A stretch of DNA of 64,000 bases from assembly GCA_014904845.1 (NCBI GenBank), contig MU119238.1:62001-126000 (forward strand), in the 5' to 3' direction. This DNA is from Acephala macrosclerotiorum. Its lineage: Eukaryota; Ascomycota; Leotiomycetes; Helotiales; Mollisiaceae. This document shows positions 24,573 to 35,266 of the stretch, one piece after another. Each line of letters begins with the position of its first letter. Within the stretch, counting starts at the first letter, position 1. The translations under genes were made by a program, and so were the position numbers. A model generated the notes under the pieces. It ran no database searches, had not been told where the DNA came from, and saw only the letters and a program-made list of their open reading frames with translations.

Positions 24573-27500
24573 GGATACTTGCTCTCCTGGACTATGTCCC
24601 CTTCTTCTCTCGGATCACCTTTAAAACTATCCTCGGCTCTCTTGCACTTAGATAGGAAAGAGATATATTTTCCTCTTCTGCACAAAATAGAAATCACCTC
24701 CTCCACTTAACGTAATCACCTCCCCCTCCTACTAACGTGCTTAATGCTTGTGTTCCAGTCGCAAGACTTAAAGTTTGAGGGGCCTTCGTGGCTCGAATTG
24801 TCAGAAATTAAACTTTCAGCCAGTGATATATTGCGGAGATGGACCTCCTCTCAGCTCGGATGGCGTTTGCCGACCAACGCGCCAGGGACCAAAAGACGAT
24901 GGTAAATTATCTCGAAATCTAACTCCTTGCTGCCGAGCACCGGAAGCAAACCCCGATGCCAAATCCCAATACAACCGGAGTTCAGGAACAGGTGTTGGTC
25001 GTGTGTGCTCGACGATGCTGTCACCTGAGATGGGGTGCAGGAGGCCAATCGGACTGCGGAGGATAATTGAGGGGCTAGGCTCTTGGGTTTGCAGGCGGTG
25101 TGAACCCTTGAATTGCTTGTAATGGAGGCGTGACGAGGGATCTTGGATGATGTCGTAAGTGAGAGAAGAGACGGAAATTTTTCTGCCTCTTCTGAGTTTG
25201 TGCGCGCCGACTCGATGCTGTGCGAGGTGAGATCCGTCCGTTGACAATGACGTTGGGCCACCAGCTGTTATGTAACAGTATGAAGCTTCGACTCGCCACT
25301 GTGCAGCTAGAAGATGTTCGTCCTGATATTGCCTGAAGGATGATATCTGAGATGAGATGAAATGAAAACTGGACGTGAGGGAGATAACCTTGGTCTTGAT
25401 AAAAGGTAAGATGAAAGAAGAAGGTGCAAGTGAGAGGGGAGATGTAGACTGGAACTAAAGAATTAGTTTGAGGAAACAACGAAGTAAGAAGAGAACCAGA
25501 AGGAAAGGGCTTGCGATATATTTGCTCGGGCCAGTCTCCCAAAGACGCGTCGGGTCGAAGGGGGGAGAACGGGAGTGAGCCATCGTCTCGTCTCGTCTTT
25601 GCATACCTTCCCATGCTAACCCGAACCACGTGCCATGACATTGCGATCCTGAGCCCAGTTTCGTTTAGGCGTTACTACTGCCACCATCTGCTCACCTTGC
25701 CTGTACTTGTGCCTTATCTGCCTCCAATTCCATCACCAGCAGCATGATCGCATCAAGCATAACGGGCCCTGTGCCGTGGCCCAGGTATGTTGTAAGGTTA
25801 GAAGTACCTTGGCGGCCACACTAACACGCGACGGAAATCAGAAAATGCGGTTATTATGCTCCTTCGGTAGTCGAATGGAGATTATTTTCACACTAATTAG
25901 TAAATGCGCCTCTAAGACGTGTCGAACGTGAGTAATAGCGACTTTTGCGTGCGCGCCTGGTGATTGTCCGACACGATCATTGGACCTAGATGGTGAAAAA
26001 ATGCTCTCATAGTTCCACAAGAACTTCTTCCCCGACAGAATCTTCTAGGTGGCATCCAGAAGTGGAGGGAGTGGACCGCCTTGCTACTGAAGGTTATACG
26101 CCGGGCATGGAAGACGCAGAGGATGTGTGGAGCGGCGATAGCCCTACTGTACTTCAGCATGGGACATCGTGGACTCGTCGTTGCTGACTATTCGAGAAGA
26201 GGACGCCCTTGGGCAGGCCATGAGTAAGGAAAACGTGTTGGGGGCACAGGTAGAGGCGCCAGCGGAGTCAGTTGGCGATGCTGCAAGGTGGTGGCTAGGG
26301 TAGGAAATAGCAGGACTTGATTCATATGTTGCATGTTACGTATATTTTAACTTTCTATGATTGACGCTTGATAGCCGGGAATGGCGGATAAATTTGACTT
26401 TCTTTTATCTGTTCCGTTGCGGCTCTCGACAATGCTTGGCCCAACACCAGCATCATCTTGTCTATGTCTCACATCAGACCAGATGAATTGAGATTATTGG
26501 AGGTCGGCTGGATGCCGAAGTCTGGTGATTCTGACGATATAGGTAAAGAATGCCGATGCCGGTATCTTGGATGGAGTCCAGCGAGTTTCGATATTCGTCA
26601 CCGTGGGCAAGATTGCGTGAGCTGATGCTACCATGGACTTGGTCTTCCGTCGTCAAAGTATTTTGGTATTTTTTATTGAAGAGTCCGAAGAGAGGGAGTT
26701 GTCTTGGCGGTCAACTCCCGCTCCTCGAGTTTTCTCTCCTTACGTAACCATTTATGCCAAGGCGAAAACATCTCCGGAACCTCTTACAAAATTGTTTGCA
26801 TCTCCAGCTAGAAACAAGACTAACGATCCTCCATGCCTTGAAGAGACAATACAGAACCAATCGACTCAATTCCAGACCTGCATCACCACTGCCGTCACAT
26901 ATCGTCTCAGCTCCGAAACACCCTGGCCTGCGCTGCCATACTCTCGTCCTGAGCTTCTTTACTGGAGCGAACGAGTTGGCCGACGGGCAACAAGGTGGCT
27001 CTAAACGCGGGGCAGGGTACAAACGACAATCCAGGTTGAGCTGCTGCATCTATCAGGCCGATATCAAGCTCACCGTCTTCTGGTTCCAGCCTGATCGCGA
27101 ATTCCGTATCCATAATTACCGCATGGCTCACCTTCAGTAGCACGAATTGCGCGAGTTCACATCAAGACTCCACCAAAAGAAAGAACTCTTCCCAGATTCT
27201 GCTCAACAAGAACCCAAGCAAGGAAAATATTCCGATTCTATGCACGAGCTAGAGCATTCGACGTGTCAGAGAAATCCGGGGTAGCGGTACGCCTATGCAA
27301 GAGTCCTGGACCGCTCATCCGCCATCAGAGTCCGTTCACCAGGTTTGTCTCCTAACTGGCGGCTTTCGGAACGCCGATCACACCTCTAAATGTGAAGGTT
27401 CAATATTTCCGCGGAAGTAACCTTTTCTGTGCAGAGATGGCTGAGGCGGCTGGATGACCGAAAGATATTGGATGTTGAACGCCATCTTTACCCCGCATTC

Positions 27501-27881
27501 CGCTATGCATCCAGAGGCGGATTGAACGCCACTATCGTCAGTTTTTGGAAACTTTGTGCAACGCACGAATGCGGAATTATTATCCTGGCCAATATGTGGA
27601 CGTATGCGTATACTTCAGATGCTCTAGTATAGCATTGCAAGATTGTTCTCTTTCCTGCATGCATTGTGGATGGAGACTGACTTGGTACTCAGGCACTTAG
27701 TTGACTAGTTAATCGGTATTCAGACGATTTCAAAGGTGTGTTTGAAGACTAGAGCTCGAGTTGAAAGTCAGGTTTGGCCGTTTGAATGAGTGAGCAGAAA
27801 TATTCTGTTGTGGCCCGAGACGCTGTTAAGCGCTCTTTGTCCTGTCGGTAAGAGCAACTCCTCCAGCAGAGCGTTTGAAGT
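24573..27881. other. 3.3-kb region without a recognised gene
   Basis: Composition is normal, so this is not a RIP island. Several open frames exist (for example 25075-25641 minus, 26633-27004 plus, 26907-27143 minus), but none shows a domain, a repeat, a signal peptide or a coherent chain of exons. Part of it is probably the nmrA promoter and leader. A noncoding RNA or a decayed gene cannot be excluded. Confidence 0.45.
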
Positions 27882-29852
27882 CTATACTATTCTACACGTT
27901 GTCTGGCATTGATTCTGAAACCACTTCCCGTCAATTCGCATTTCAGCATAGCCTAACCGCTTGTACGCCATTGATTCTTTTCCAGTTCTTTCGAGCACAA
28001 GACCCTTCGTCTCTTCCATGACGCATGGAACGTCCTCGAAATCATCCAAAAGAAGATCGTTCTCCAACAACGGGACGAAAAAGACTTCTTGGGTATACAT
28101 ATTCGGATCTTGTTGAACATCTTCGGCGAACCAGTTCACTGATACATGCTCGTTCAATTTCGAATCTGCCTCTCTGACTTTAGGGCCACCCTCTCGGGGG
28201 TACTGAAGGAGTACGGACATCGTGGCTGCGATGAGTACCCCCTTTAGCTCTAAGAACCCATCCCGAACTGCACCTAAACGGTACTCCCGATATGTCTCAG
28301 TCTGCGCCTTCAGAACCGTTACGAGGATACGACCCTCTTCTACAGTAATGTAGGGCCAACGAACTATACCCATTCTGCTCGCCCACGAAAACGAAGGCGC
28401 GGTATACGAAAGTGGTCGAAGATGACCTCCTCCCGCCGAATACCAACACAAAGATGGGACTAGATCCTCCTCCCACAACCCAGCCAAATATCTTCCACGA
28501 CCACATGCTTCAGCAAGCGCAGAAATTGCTGGAAATAGATCGCTTTCCTTTGTGAGCTTAGTCAATGTGTAAGCTGTAACAATATCACGCCAGACCTGCC
28601 ACATGCCAGACTGCTTCTTTCTAGCCTCGTAAAGTTTACTCACACTTGATCCAAGGTCTTTTTCGAAGATTCCCTGGGACTCGCACTGAGAGAGTCCTCT
28701 ACACTGCCACACCATTTCGCTTTCCGTGTATTCCACGGTCCTAGACGACAGAAGACGTTCTTGCAAGCACCATCCTCGCTGACGCAACGGATTGCGATCA
28801 GAGCGCGATCGGTTTCTATCGGACCATTCGTCGTTACTGAAGAAGGACTTTCTTGCATAAATGTTGACATGTGTGTTGCCGATCATTAACTCTGACTTCA
28901 CACTTTCTCTTGAAGAGAAGCAACCCATCCCACCATGTGTGGCTCTAGTGGCTACTATGGTCAGTGTCGCGCCAGCGTAGATTGATCCCATTCTCGGAGC
29001 TTGGTCGAACCAATCTTTCTCATCGTCTTGAATGATACAAAGAGAATCGATCCATAAGTACTGGATGTTCAAGTACCTCGTTATTTTGACTGCATCCTGG
29101 AATGTTTTGGAGAAGTTTTCCCAGTCCAAGGACGATAAATGCGCGGAAATATTCGCACCGGTCGTACTCAACGGTGAATGCTCTTTTGATTGTCCCCAGC
29201 AATGACTAAGCGCATTGTAACGACCCTGGAGACCGTTCGTCTCCACCAATCTGAGCGATTCTGCTCCAGTTTCGGAAAGCACCTCGACAATGCGTCTTGG
29301 TAGCTTCTGCTGATCAGGGCTTTGGCGACACGCTTCATGTCGACCTCCACCCCGGAGACACTCCATCCACCACGATCGAAGTTTTTCCAAGCAATATACC
29401 GAGTCGGACTCATCTGCAACCCAACCCTGACTTAGGAAAGGCAGGAAATTCAGGTCTCCCTGTACTTCCTCTTTACTGGTGAAGAACTCAATCCATACAC
29501 TCTCCCTTCCATCCGGATGTTTCATCAAGAAAAAATGTCCATTTCGATTCCTCAACACGGCTTCTTGTTTTGATGTTGGCCAGTCAGACCATGATGAGGG
29601 CATGAGTGCCTCAATCCCTTCATGCAAGATACGACAATAGTGACACCCTTCTTTCGCACCAGATTCCAATGCGCAAACGGTCGCGCGAGCATCATCTTGT
29701 CCATTTGTCTTTCTGGAGAAGAGGTACCGACAAGTCTTGCAGCCAAGTCCGCGAGATTCGTCAAAGCTCTCAGGACCAGGTACTCGTATCGAGCTTGAGT
29801 TTGCCTTGGTAGGGCCTATGAAGGCTCGCTGCGAAGAGCGAGCAGCCATCAA
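27882..29852 (-). CDS. HET-domain protein, intact
   Basis: A 656-residue single-exon HET-family protein. An N-terminal Cys cluster (C-K-T-C-R-Y and later C-H-Y-C-R-I) precedes the HET domain at about residues 210-360. The domain has Y-N-A-L-S-H-C-W-G-Q, I-Q-Y-L-W-I-D-S-L-C-I-I-Q-D-D, M-G-S-I-Y-A-G-A-T-L-T-I and Q-R-G-W-C-L-Q-E-R. The C-terminal part holds W-R-D-I-V-T-A-Y-T, a D-L-F-P-A-I-S-A-L-A segment and the usual tail. All family motifs are present and the frame is clean, so it is probably functional. Proteins of this class trigger incompatibility reactions and growth arrest or cell death after recognition of non-self. The FAD monooxygenase gene starts 757 bp away in the other direction. 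It is closely similar in motif spacing to the broken HET gene at 32.3-34.4 kb. Confidence 0.93.
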   Translation of the reverse strand: MMAARSSQRAFIGPTKANSSSIRVPGPESFDESRGLGCKTCRYLFSRKTNGQDDARATVCALESGAKEGCHYCRILHEGIEALMPSSWSDWPTSKQEAVLRNRNGHFFLMKHPDGRESVWIEFFTSKEEVQGDLNFLPFLSQGWVADESDSVYCLEKLRSWWMECLRGGGRHEACRQSPDQQKLPRRIVEVLSETGAESLRLVETNGLQGRYNALSHCWGQSKEHSPLSTTGANISAHLSSLDWENFSKTFQDAVKITRYLNIQYLWIDSLCIIQDDEKDWFDQAPRMGSIYAGATLTIVATRATHGGMGCFSSRESVKSELMIGNTHVNIYARKSFFSNDEWSDRNRSRSDRNPLRQRGWCLQERLLSSRTVEYTESEMVWQCRGLSQCESQGIFEKDLGSSVSKLYEARKKQSGMWQVWRDIVTAYTLTKLTKESDLFPAISALAEACGRGRYLAGLWEEDLVPSLCWYSAGGGHLRPLSYTAPSFSWASRMGIVRWPYITVEEGRILVTVLKAQTETYREYRLGAVRDGFLELKGVLIAATMSVLLQYPREGGPKVREADSKLNEHVSVNWFAEDVQQDPNMYTQEVFFVPLLENDLLLDDFEDVPCVMEETKGLVLERTGKESMAYKRLGYAEMRIDGKWFQNQCQTTCRIV

Positions 29853-30608
29853 CCACGCTTAGATTTCTGTTCCGAATGACAAGTCGAGGACAGTTCCGGT
29901 TGGATAAGTAGGATCGACCAGCCGCACTACTTGATGTGGACCGGATCTGTTTTCGCATTGATGTAGCGGGTGGTTCTAGGTCAGAAAGAATTGAGGAAGA
30001 GAAGTCAGATTCAAACAGTGAAAGAAATGAATTTAGGCAACGGAACTGCTATGCTTGGAAATGCTGGTCTCGAAGGAAGACTGCGAAGTGTGAGCGAATG
30101 AAAGGTGACCATTCTAGGCGCCCTGCAGCCTTTGAAACGGTAACGACAAGGTCGCAGCCTCATCCTCCTGGATGCGAGCAGCGGCACATCTATCTGCATA
30201 TTCTCCAACATGCAAAAGATCAATCCCTTTGAGAATGCTAATTGACCAATTGTTGTTGTGCATTTTAAAGTCATTGACGGGAATATTCCAAGAGTCCGCT
30301 CGGGAGTTTTGTAGCTCCCGAAACTAACCCGCTCGGTTGCGAGAACAAGAACCTGACACCCCCGAATCTTAACGACAACCTTCAACATCACTCCGTCTTA
30401 TGAGCCCCATCTATCGTTTGAAGCCCGAATATCATCATTGGGGCCTTAGTACGGTGAGTCAAAATCTCTATATATTTGGGTTTGTCCCTCAAGAGTGAGT
30501 CCTTTCAATCACTCATCTCAACTCGAAATTCGCAGACAAGTGGACGTAAATCGCTATCACAGCGTCATCAAGCACAATCAATCCATCAACACAACCCAAA
30601 CAACCAAA
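29853..30608. promoter_or_regulatory. divergent promoter region between the HET and FAD-monooxygenase genes
   Basis: The two genes face away from each other across 756 bp. A TATATATTTGG stretch lies near 30468-30478, about 135 bp before the monooxygenase start. No specific factor site can be assigned. Confidence 0.4.
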
Positions 30609-31841
30609 ATGTCATCTCCACCACCACAAATCGCCATCTTAGGCGCTGGCCCCTCAGGTCTGACCTTAGCATCGCTCCTCTCCGCTTCCTCAAAACCCAT
30701 CAACTACAGGGTCTTCGACCTCCGCCCTCGTCCCTCTCCAGATGCAGTCAACGAACCATCCGGATCCCTAGATCTCCACCACAAATCCGGTCTCCTTGCC
30801 TTGAAAGGCTGTGGATTATACGAGAAATTCGAAAAGTTGAAAGCTGAATGCGGAGAGGAAGCGAAAATCTCAGACAAGCATGGCTCTCTCCAGTATTCCG
30901 ACGAAGGCGACGGTCTCCGACCAGAAATTGCTCGCAACTCTCTCACCCAACTCCTTCTAGAATCCATCCCAGAAGATTCCATAAAATGGGAGCACAAAGT
31001 CACCTCCATCTCTCCTGCTCCAGGCCAGAAAGGGAAATGGTATCTCAATTTCGCATCCACCCCTTCCTCCCAACCAGGACCAGAATCCGAAGTCTACGAC
31101 CTTATCATCGGCGCCGATGGAGCATGGTCCAAGATACGACCATCGATCACGGATGTGAAGCCTCACTTCAGCGGCATCCACTGCATAACACTCACCATCC
31201 CACACCTCACAACCATACACCCCCACCTCGCCACCCTCGTAGGAACAGGCTCCTATGCCGCATGCGGCGACAAGAAAGCCATCATGGTACAACGCGGTTC
31301 CTTGCAATCTGCTAGAATCTACCTTATGCTCTTCTCATCCGAGACCTGGCTCCACGATTCTGGACTCGATGAGATGAGTGCCGAAGAGGTGAAGAAAGAA
31401 CTCCTCACTTCTCCGCAACTGTTCGAATCTTGGGGTTTTGAACTTAAAGAACTGCTTGCGACGGGATGTGATGCAGAATCGAAATCCTTAGGTCCAGGTG
31501 GCAAGATAGACATGCGACCGCTGTGCATGCTTCCACCAGGCCACACCTGGACCCACGTCCCAGGCTTAACACTCATAGGCGATGCAGCGCATCTTATGAC
31601 GCCCTTTGCGGGAGAGGGGGTTAATGCTGCTATGCTTGATGCTTTGGAGTTGTCTCGTGCGATTTTGGGCGGTAAGGAGCTCGATGAGGCGGTGAAGGGG
31701 TATGAGGAGGGTATGTTTCCGAGAGCGAAGGAGGTGATGGATGAGTCGTGGAATAATTTGGGCATGATTTTTACGGAGGATAGTCCGAGGGGTTTCGTGG
31801 AGTTCTTTTTGAGTCATGGACCTCCTCCTGCTGAGGCATAA
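30609..31841 (+). CDS. FAD-dependent monooxygenase (group A aromatic hydroxylase type)
   Basis: A 410-residue, single-exon flavoprotein that probably hydroxylates a small organic substrate using NAD(P)H and O2. The N-terminal dinucleotide-binding motif I-A-I-L-G-A-G-P-S-G-L-T-L-A starts at about residue 8. The middle D-L-I-I-G-A-D-G-A-W-S-K-I-R matches the conserved D-G motif that contacts FAD and NAD(P)H. L-T-L-I-G-D-A-A-H-L-M-T-P-F-A-G-E-G-V-N near residue 320 is the second FAD motif. The sequence resembles the TetX/salicylate-hydroxylase branch, but substrate cannot be deduced. The ATG at 30609 (CCAAAATG context) was chosen over an in-frame ATG at 30495, because it places the Rossmann motif near the N terminus as in the family. 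No other biosynthetic gene is adjacent. Confidence 0.9.
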   Translation: MSSPPPQIAILGAGPSGLTLASLLSASSKPINYRVFDLRPRPSPDAVNEPSGSLDLHHKSGLLALKGCGLYEKFEKLKAECGEEAKISDKHGSLQYSDEGDGLRPEIARNSLTQLLLESIPEDSIKWEHKVTSISPAPGQKGKWYLNFASTPSSQPGPESEVYDLIIGADGAWSKIRPSITDVKPHFSGIHCITLTIPHLTTIHPHLATLVGTGSYAACGDKKAIMVQRGSLQSARIYLMLFSSETWLHDSGLDEMSAEEVKKELLTSPQLFESWGFELKELLATGCDAESKSLGPGGKIDMRPLCMLPPGHTWTHVPGLTLIGDAAHLMTPFAGEGVNAAMLDALELSRAILGGKELDEAVKGYEEGMFPRAKEVMDESWNNLGMIFTEDSPRGFVEFFLSHGPPPAEA

Positions 31842-32340
31842 GCAACTTGGAAGAGTACTGGGGAGTGGTCGATTAGGTGTTTAATGTGGAGAGCAACTGG
31901 CTTGGATGTGGAAGTATGATGAGCTTGGAGTTAGGGAAACATTGGTAGAAAAGATTGGATACCCTCGCTGCTCTTAGAACATAGAAACACGAACGAAAGA
32001 ATTATTTTTGGATCAGTGTACTTCCCATGCCATTGACAGTGACTCACGAATGCTATTTCCGGCTTGCGCTCCGGCCTTGTTTTTCGACTGATTGCCCCTC
32101 ACTCCCTCCACGTTCCGCACTGAGCTGAGACTTATCGTCCGTTCGACTTGCTTGAAGCTCTTACGTCTGTTATCTGATCCGCAAGACGAGGTGCAGCAAG
32201 ATTCAGGTTCTTGTATGCCTCAACAGAAAGCTCGAAAGACGATTATGAACACTTGGCCTGTTGTTGGCCTAGAGTGCAGTTATGTGAAGGGCTGGCATGC
32301 GTCCGATCGCATAACTAGGCTGAGTATAGCACAATGAAGT
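31842..32340. other. intergenic, no gene seen
   Basis: This is the shared 3' flank of the monooxygenase gene and the HET pseudogene. No feature is recognised. Confidence 0.5.
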
Positions 32341-34380
32341 CTAGTCCGACGTCTTTAGAAGAATCAGCTCTAAAAATTTGAGATGCCATCTTTTCTTTCC
32401 ATCTTTCATATGATCTTGAATCTTGCCCGAGATTGTTTTCCAAATCACCCCTTCTCGGTACTGAAGTTGAAATGAGAGAGCAAGCCAATTCAGTTGTATG
32501 TCGATGGTTCATTCCATACTGTTTCGATGACCATGACAATCAAGTGGATATGTTGCGGATCGTCTGCCCCAACCCACTTACTGATGTTTATCAGAGGAAC
32601 ATAAAAGACTTCTTGAGGATACTGCATGTCTGGATCAACTTCCGCGTCCATGCGGAAGCCTCGTCCATAACAAGCATGTCCTTGGACAACCAGTCCCATC
32701 TCTTCGTCTTTCACAACGGTCGCTGGAATGAACACACCCTCCAATTCCAGAAACCCGCCGGAAATGCCACCAAAGTTGAAGCACAACTGCGACCTCGCAG
32801 TGCGAATTTTCAAGATCTTAACGACCGGCTCAGACTCGGACGTTATCTTCTTCAACGCATAGTCCCGAATTTCTGGTCCACGCTAGCTTGCCCATGACCA
32901 ATTTGGCGCCGTATATGTGCTCGGCCTCATCCCCTTCCCAACCGAAGACCAGCACAGCGAAATCTTCAGGTCCTCTTCCCACAAACCCGCCAAATACCCT
33001 CCATAACCTAGCGATCAACAAACCGAAGCAAGCGCAGAAAGAGCAGGAAGCGCGTCGCTCTCAAACGAGAGCTGGGTCTTCGTATACGTCTCTACAATCT
33101 TCCACCAAAGCAATCGCCTTCCGTGCTCAGAGCGCGATCGGATGGCTGACTCCAAGCGATCGAAGAAAGTTGGTTCACGCGAGTCCCAACTGCCATGACA
33201 CTCACAGATGAAAGCACTTCTGCATTCCCACATCATCTCGTCCTTTTTAAAGGACAACACTCTGGATGAAAGATACCGTTCCTGTAAGCACCTCCTACAA
33301 GAGCACTAAACCCAAAGACAGGGATCTCAAACCCAAAATACAGAGTGGACAGCCACCAAATAGACTTCGATAGGCTTAGACTGAGTTCCTGAGCTCGAGA
33401 ATCCTCAAAAAAGTGCCGCTGACCCCAAAATTCTTGGGTTTGGGCAACCCGAGGCAGAATTCGAGGCAAAATCAAGAGCTTTAACTCAAAAGAGCCTCCC
33501 ACTACAAGGGCCCCTGCAATTTGGCCCGACCCCCCCATAATGTCGAAAACGGTCCACAAACTGCGAGTATACCTCTAAGTCCTTCCTTCTTTCTTTGAAC
33601 GTTAAGCTCCCTCCTCCTATAAAGTTCTACTTTCTTACTAACTACTTCGCGGACTTCCATCGAGACCTTTTAAATTTATTCGTCGATTCCTTCACCTCGC
33701 TTCGATCCCTTATACACACACAAATAACTCAGGCTTAGAAGGTTCGAAGATTACAGAGTTCGAAAAGCAGAGGGTTGTGAGAATGGCAGTGGGATGGTGA
33801 ATGGAGTGATAGAGTGGACGATGGGGTGAGTGGTAGTGGAGTGAGCAAAGACTGGAAGACCAGCTCTCTCAATGTAGAATAGCTTCAATCAAGACCTCGC
33901 CACTTTACAAGGATTGGGGGTTTGCTTCCCCTATAACCAAAAGCTCTGGGTTTCAAACCCAAAGTCGCTTAAACCCTGGTCTTTGGTATTGCTTTAGTTT
34001 TGGTGCTCTTGTAGGGACCAGCCTCGTTGGTAGAGTAGGCTGCTGTTATATTGGGAGGGGTCTCGACTTGGTCCTTCAGTTGCCGAATCCAGAAAGTGCT
34101 TCTCGGGAAGTATTCGCGCGTAGATGCTGCATTCCTTCCCTTCGTCACCCGCAATTGTTCCAACTTTGACGATCTTTCTGGGAGGGTATAGGCCGATGCC
34201 TCCGTGAGCAGCTCCAGCAGCTGCTATTGTGAGCGTGGCGTTCGTATAAATGGAGCCCATCTGCCTTGATTGCGTCGCCCAGTCATTTATATCGTCTTGG
34301 ATAATACGAACCGAGTCGATACCAAAGAGGGGATGAATAAGTCGCACCCCCGGCAAACCTCGGGCCGCCAAACTCCGCTC
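32341..34380 (-). pseudogene. HET-domain pseudogene, split by an inverted-repeat element
   Basis: HET fragments occur in order on the minus strand. At 34371-34017 the frame reads I-D-S-V-R-I-I-Q-D-D, Q-M-G-S-I-Y-T-N-A-T-L-T-I and L-Y-Q-R-G-W. After a 724-bp insertion the match resumes at C-L-Q-E-R-Y-L-S-S-R near 33290, followed by M-M-W-E-C-R-S, W-K-I-V-E-T-Y-T and D-A-L-P-A-L-S-A-L-A. A TGA stop follows at 33015-33017. Beyond it the same frame still reads Y-L-A-G-L-W-E-E-D-L and T-Y-T-A-P-N-W-S-W-A-S. Later family-like pieces (R-Y/P-Q-E-V-F-Y-V-P-L and W-K-E-K-M-A-S) lie in shifted frames. The A-L-S-H-C-W-G part is absent, and the Y-L-W before I-D-S is replaced by unrelated residues. The gene is thus broken by an insertion, a stop, frameshifts and 5' loss. 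It is not expected to make a working protein. Confidence 0.85.
33293..34016. mobile_element. 724-bp non-autonomous DNA element with terminal inverted repeats
   Basis: The left end TCCTACAAGAGCAC (33293-33306) and the right end GTGCTCTTGTAGGG (34003-34016) are inverted repeats matching at 13 of 14 positions. Directly outside both ends is ACC (33290-33292 and 34017-34019), a 3-bp target-site duplication. Removing the element with one ACC rejoins the HET motif Q-R-G-W-C-L-Q in frame, which fixes the boundaries. Subterminal AAACCCAAA-type motifs recur near both ends (33308, 33329, 33955), as in transposons whose transposase binds repeated sites. No transposase is encoded. A 3-bp duplication and ends close to CACTACAAG suggest the CMC/CACTA superfamily; PIF-Harbinger is the other 3-bp option. 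Classification is inference. Confidence 0.85.
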
Positions 34381-34740
34381 TAATAAACAGACTAAGTATT
34401 ATTAAATAAGCTCGGCACCAGCTTCACCAAGGCAGAACTCGTGAAGCACTTTACTAAAATAAGCGAAATTCACTAAAACTCCTCAATTTCAAAATTTATA
34501 CTATAAAAGATAGAAAAAGGCTAACCGGCTATTATACAACAAAATCTAATCAAGGGAGAAAATGGAGTAGTACTAGGTCTGAAACAAGCCAAAATTGAGA
34601 ATTTATAATCTATGGATTGAAAATAAGAGAAAGAAGAAGGATGACATTCTGAAACTTTAAAAGCTTTGCCTAAAATACAAAGGGCGCCAAATGCTGACAC
34701 GTGATTTTCACGGGATCCCCACTCCAAACTACCACAATAT
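34381..34740. other. intergenic, no gene seen
   Basis: This is the upstream side of the HET pseudogene, where its missing 5' half would be expected. I find no further HET motif. Confidence 0.45.
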
Positions 34741-34925
34741 AAAACTACAATCTATCTATAAATCATTTAAATTTAAATATATATATTATAAGTTTATTGA
34801 AATTGTACTTTTTATTAATAAATTTTACCAAAATAACTTTACGTATAATTAAAATTTATATTTAAATTTTTTATTAATATAAATATATTAATAAAAACGT
34901 AAAATAAATTGTATATAATGAAAGG
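34741..34925. repeat. short AT-rich patch
   Basis: About 185 bp of almost pure A/T with scattered CG, like the larger islands. It lies between the HET pseudogene and the STAND-type gene. It is probably a small RIP-affected scrap. Confidence 0.5.
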
Positions 34926-35266
34926 TTGAACTAGAACTATCCGTGTAGCAACTTCTTATAAGTTTTAAACATTTGTAGTAGAAATTTATGAGTAGAAAAA
35001 CGGTGGGTTTTTGGTATAGATGGTTCACGAGTTTCTACTGGTGCTTGAGCTACTTGCGCACCTGCAAGCCACGATCACGAGGAGGCCATACCAAGCCACA
35101 ACATCGAGGCTATGAAGATCAATCCTTTTCATAACCTTCATCTCCATGGACGTTATTGCTGCTCTTGCAAAAGATCCTCAGTCTACAATCCTGCATAGCT
35201 CACTGGTATGCACAATCAACACATGGGACACATCCCAGCTCTTAGCCTCGTCATCCACAAGACACC

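Noticed and set aside
25075..25641. A 188-codon minus-strand frame upstream of nmrA
   Set aside because: No recognisable motif; it is probably leader or promoter sequence read by chance.
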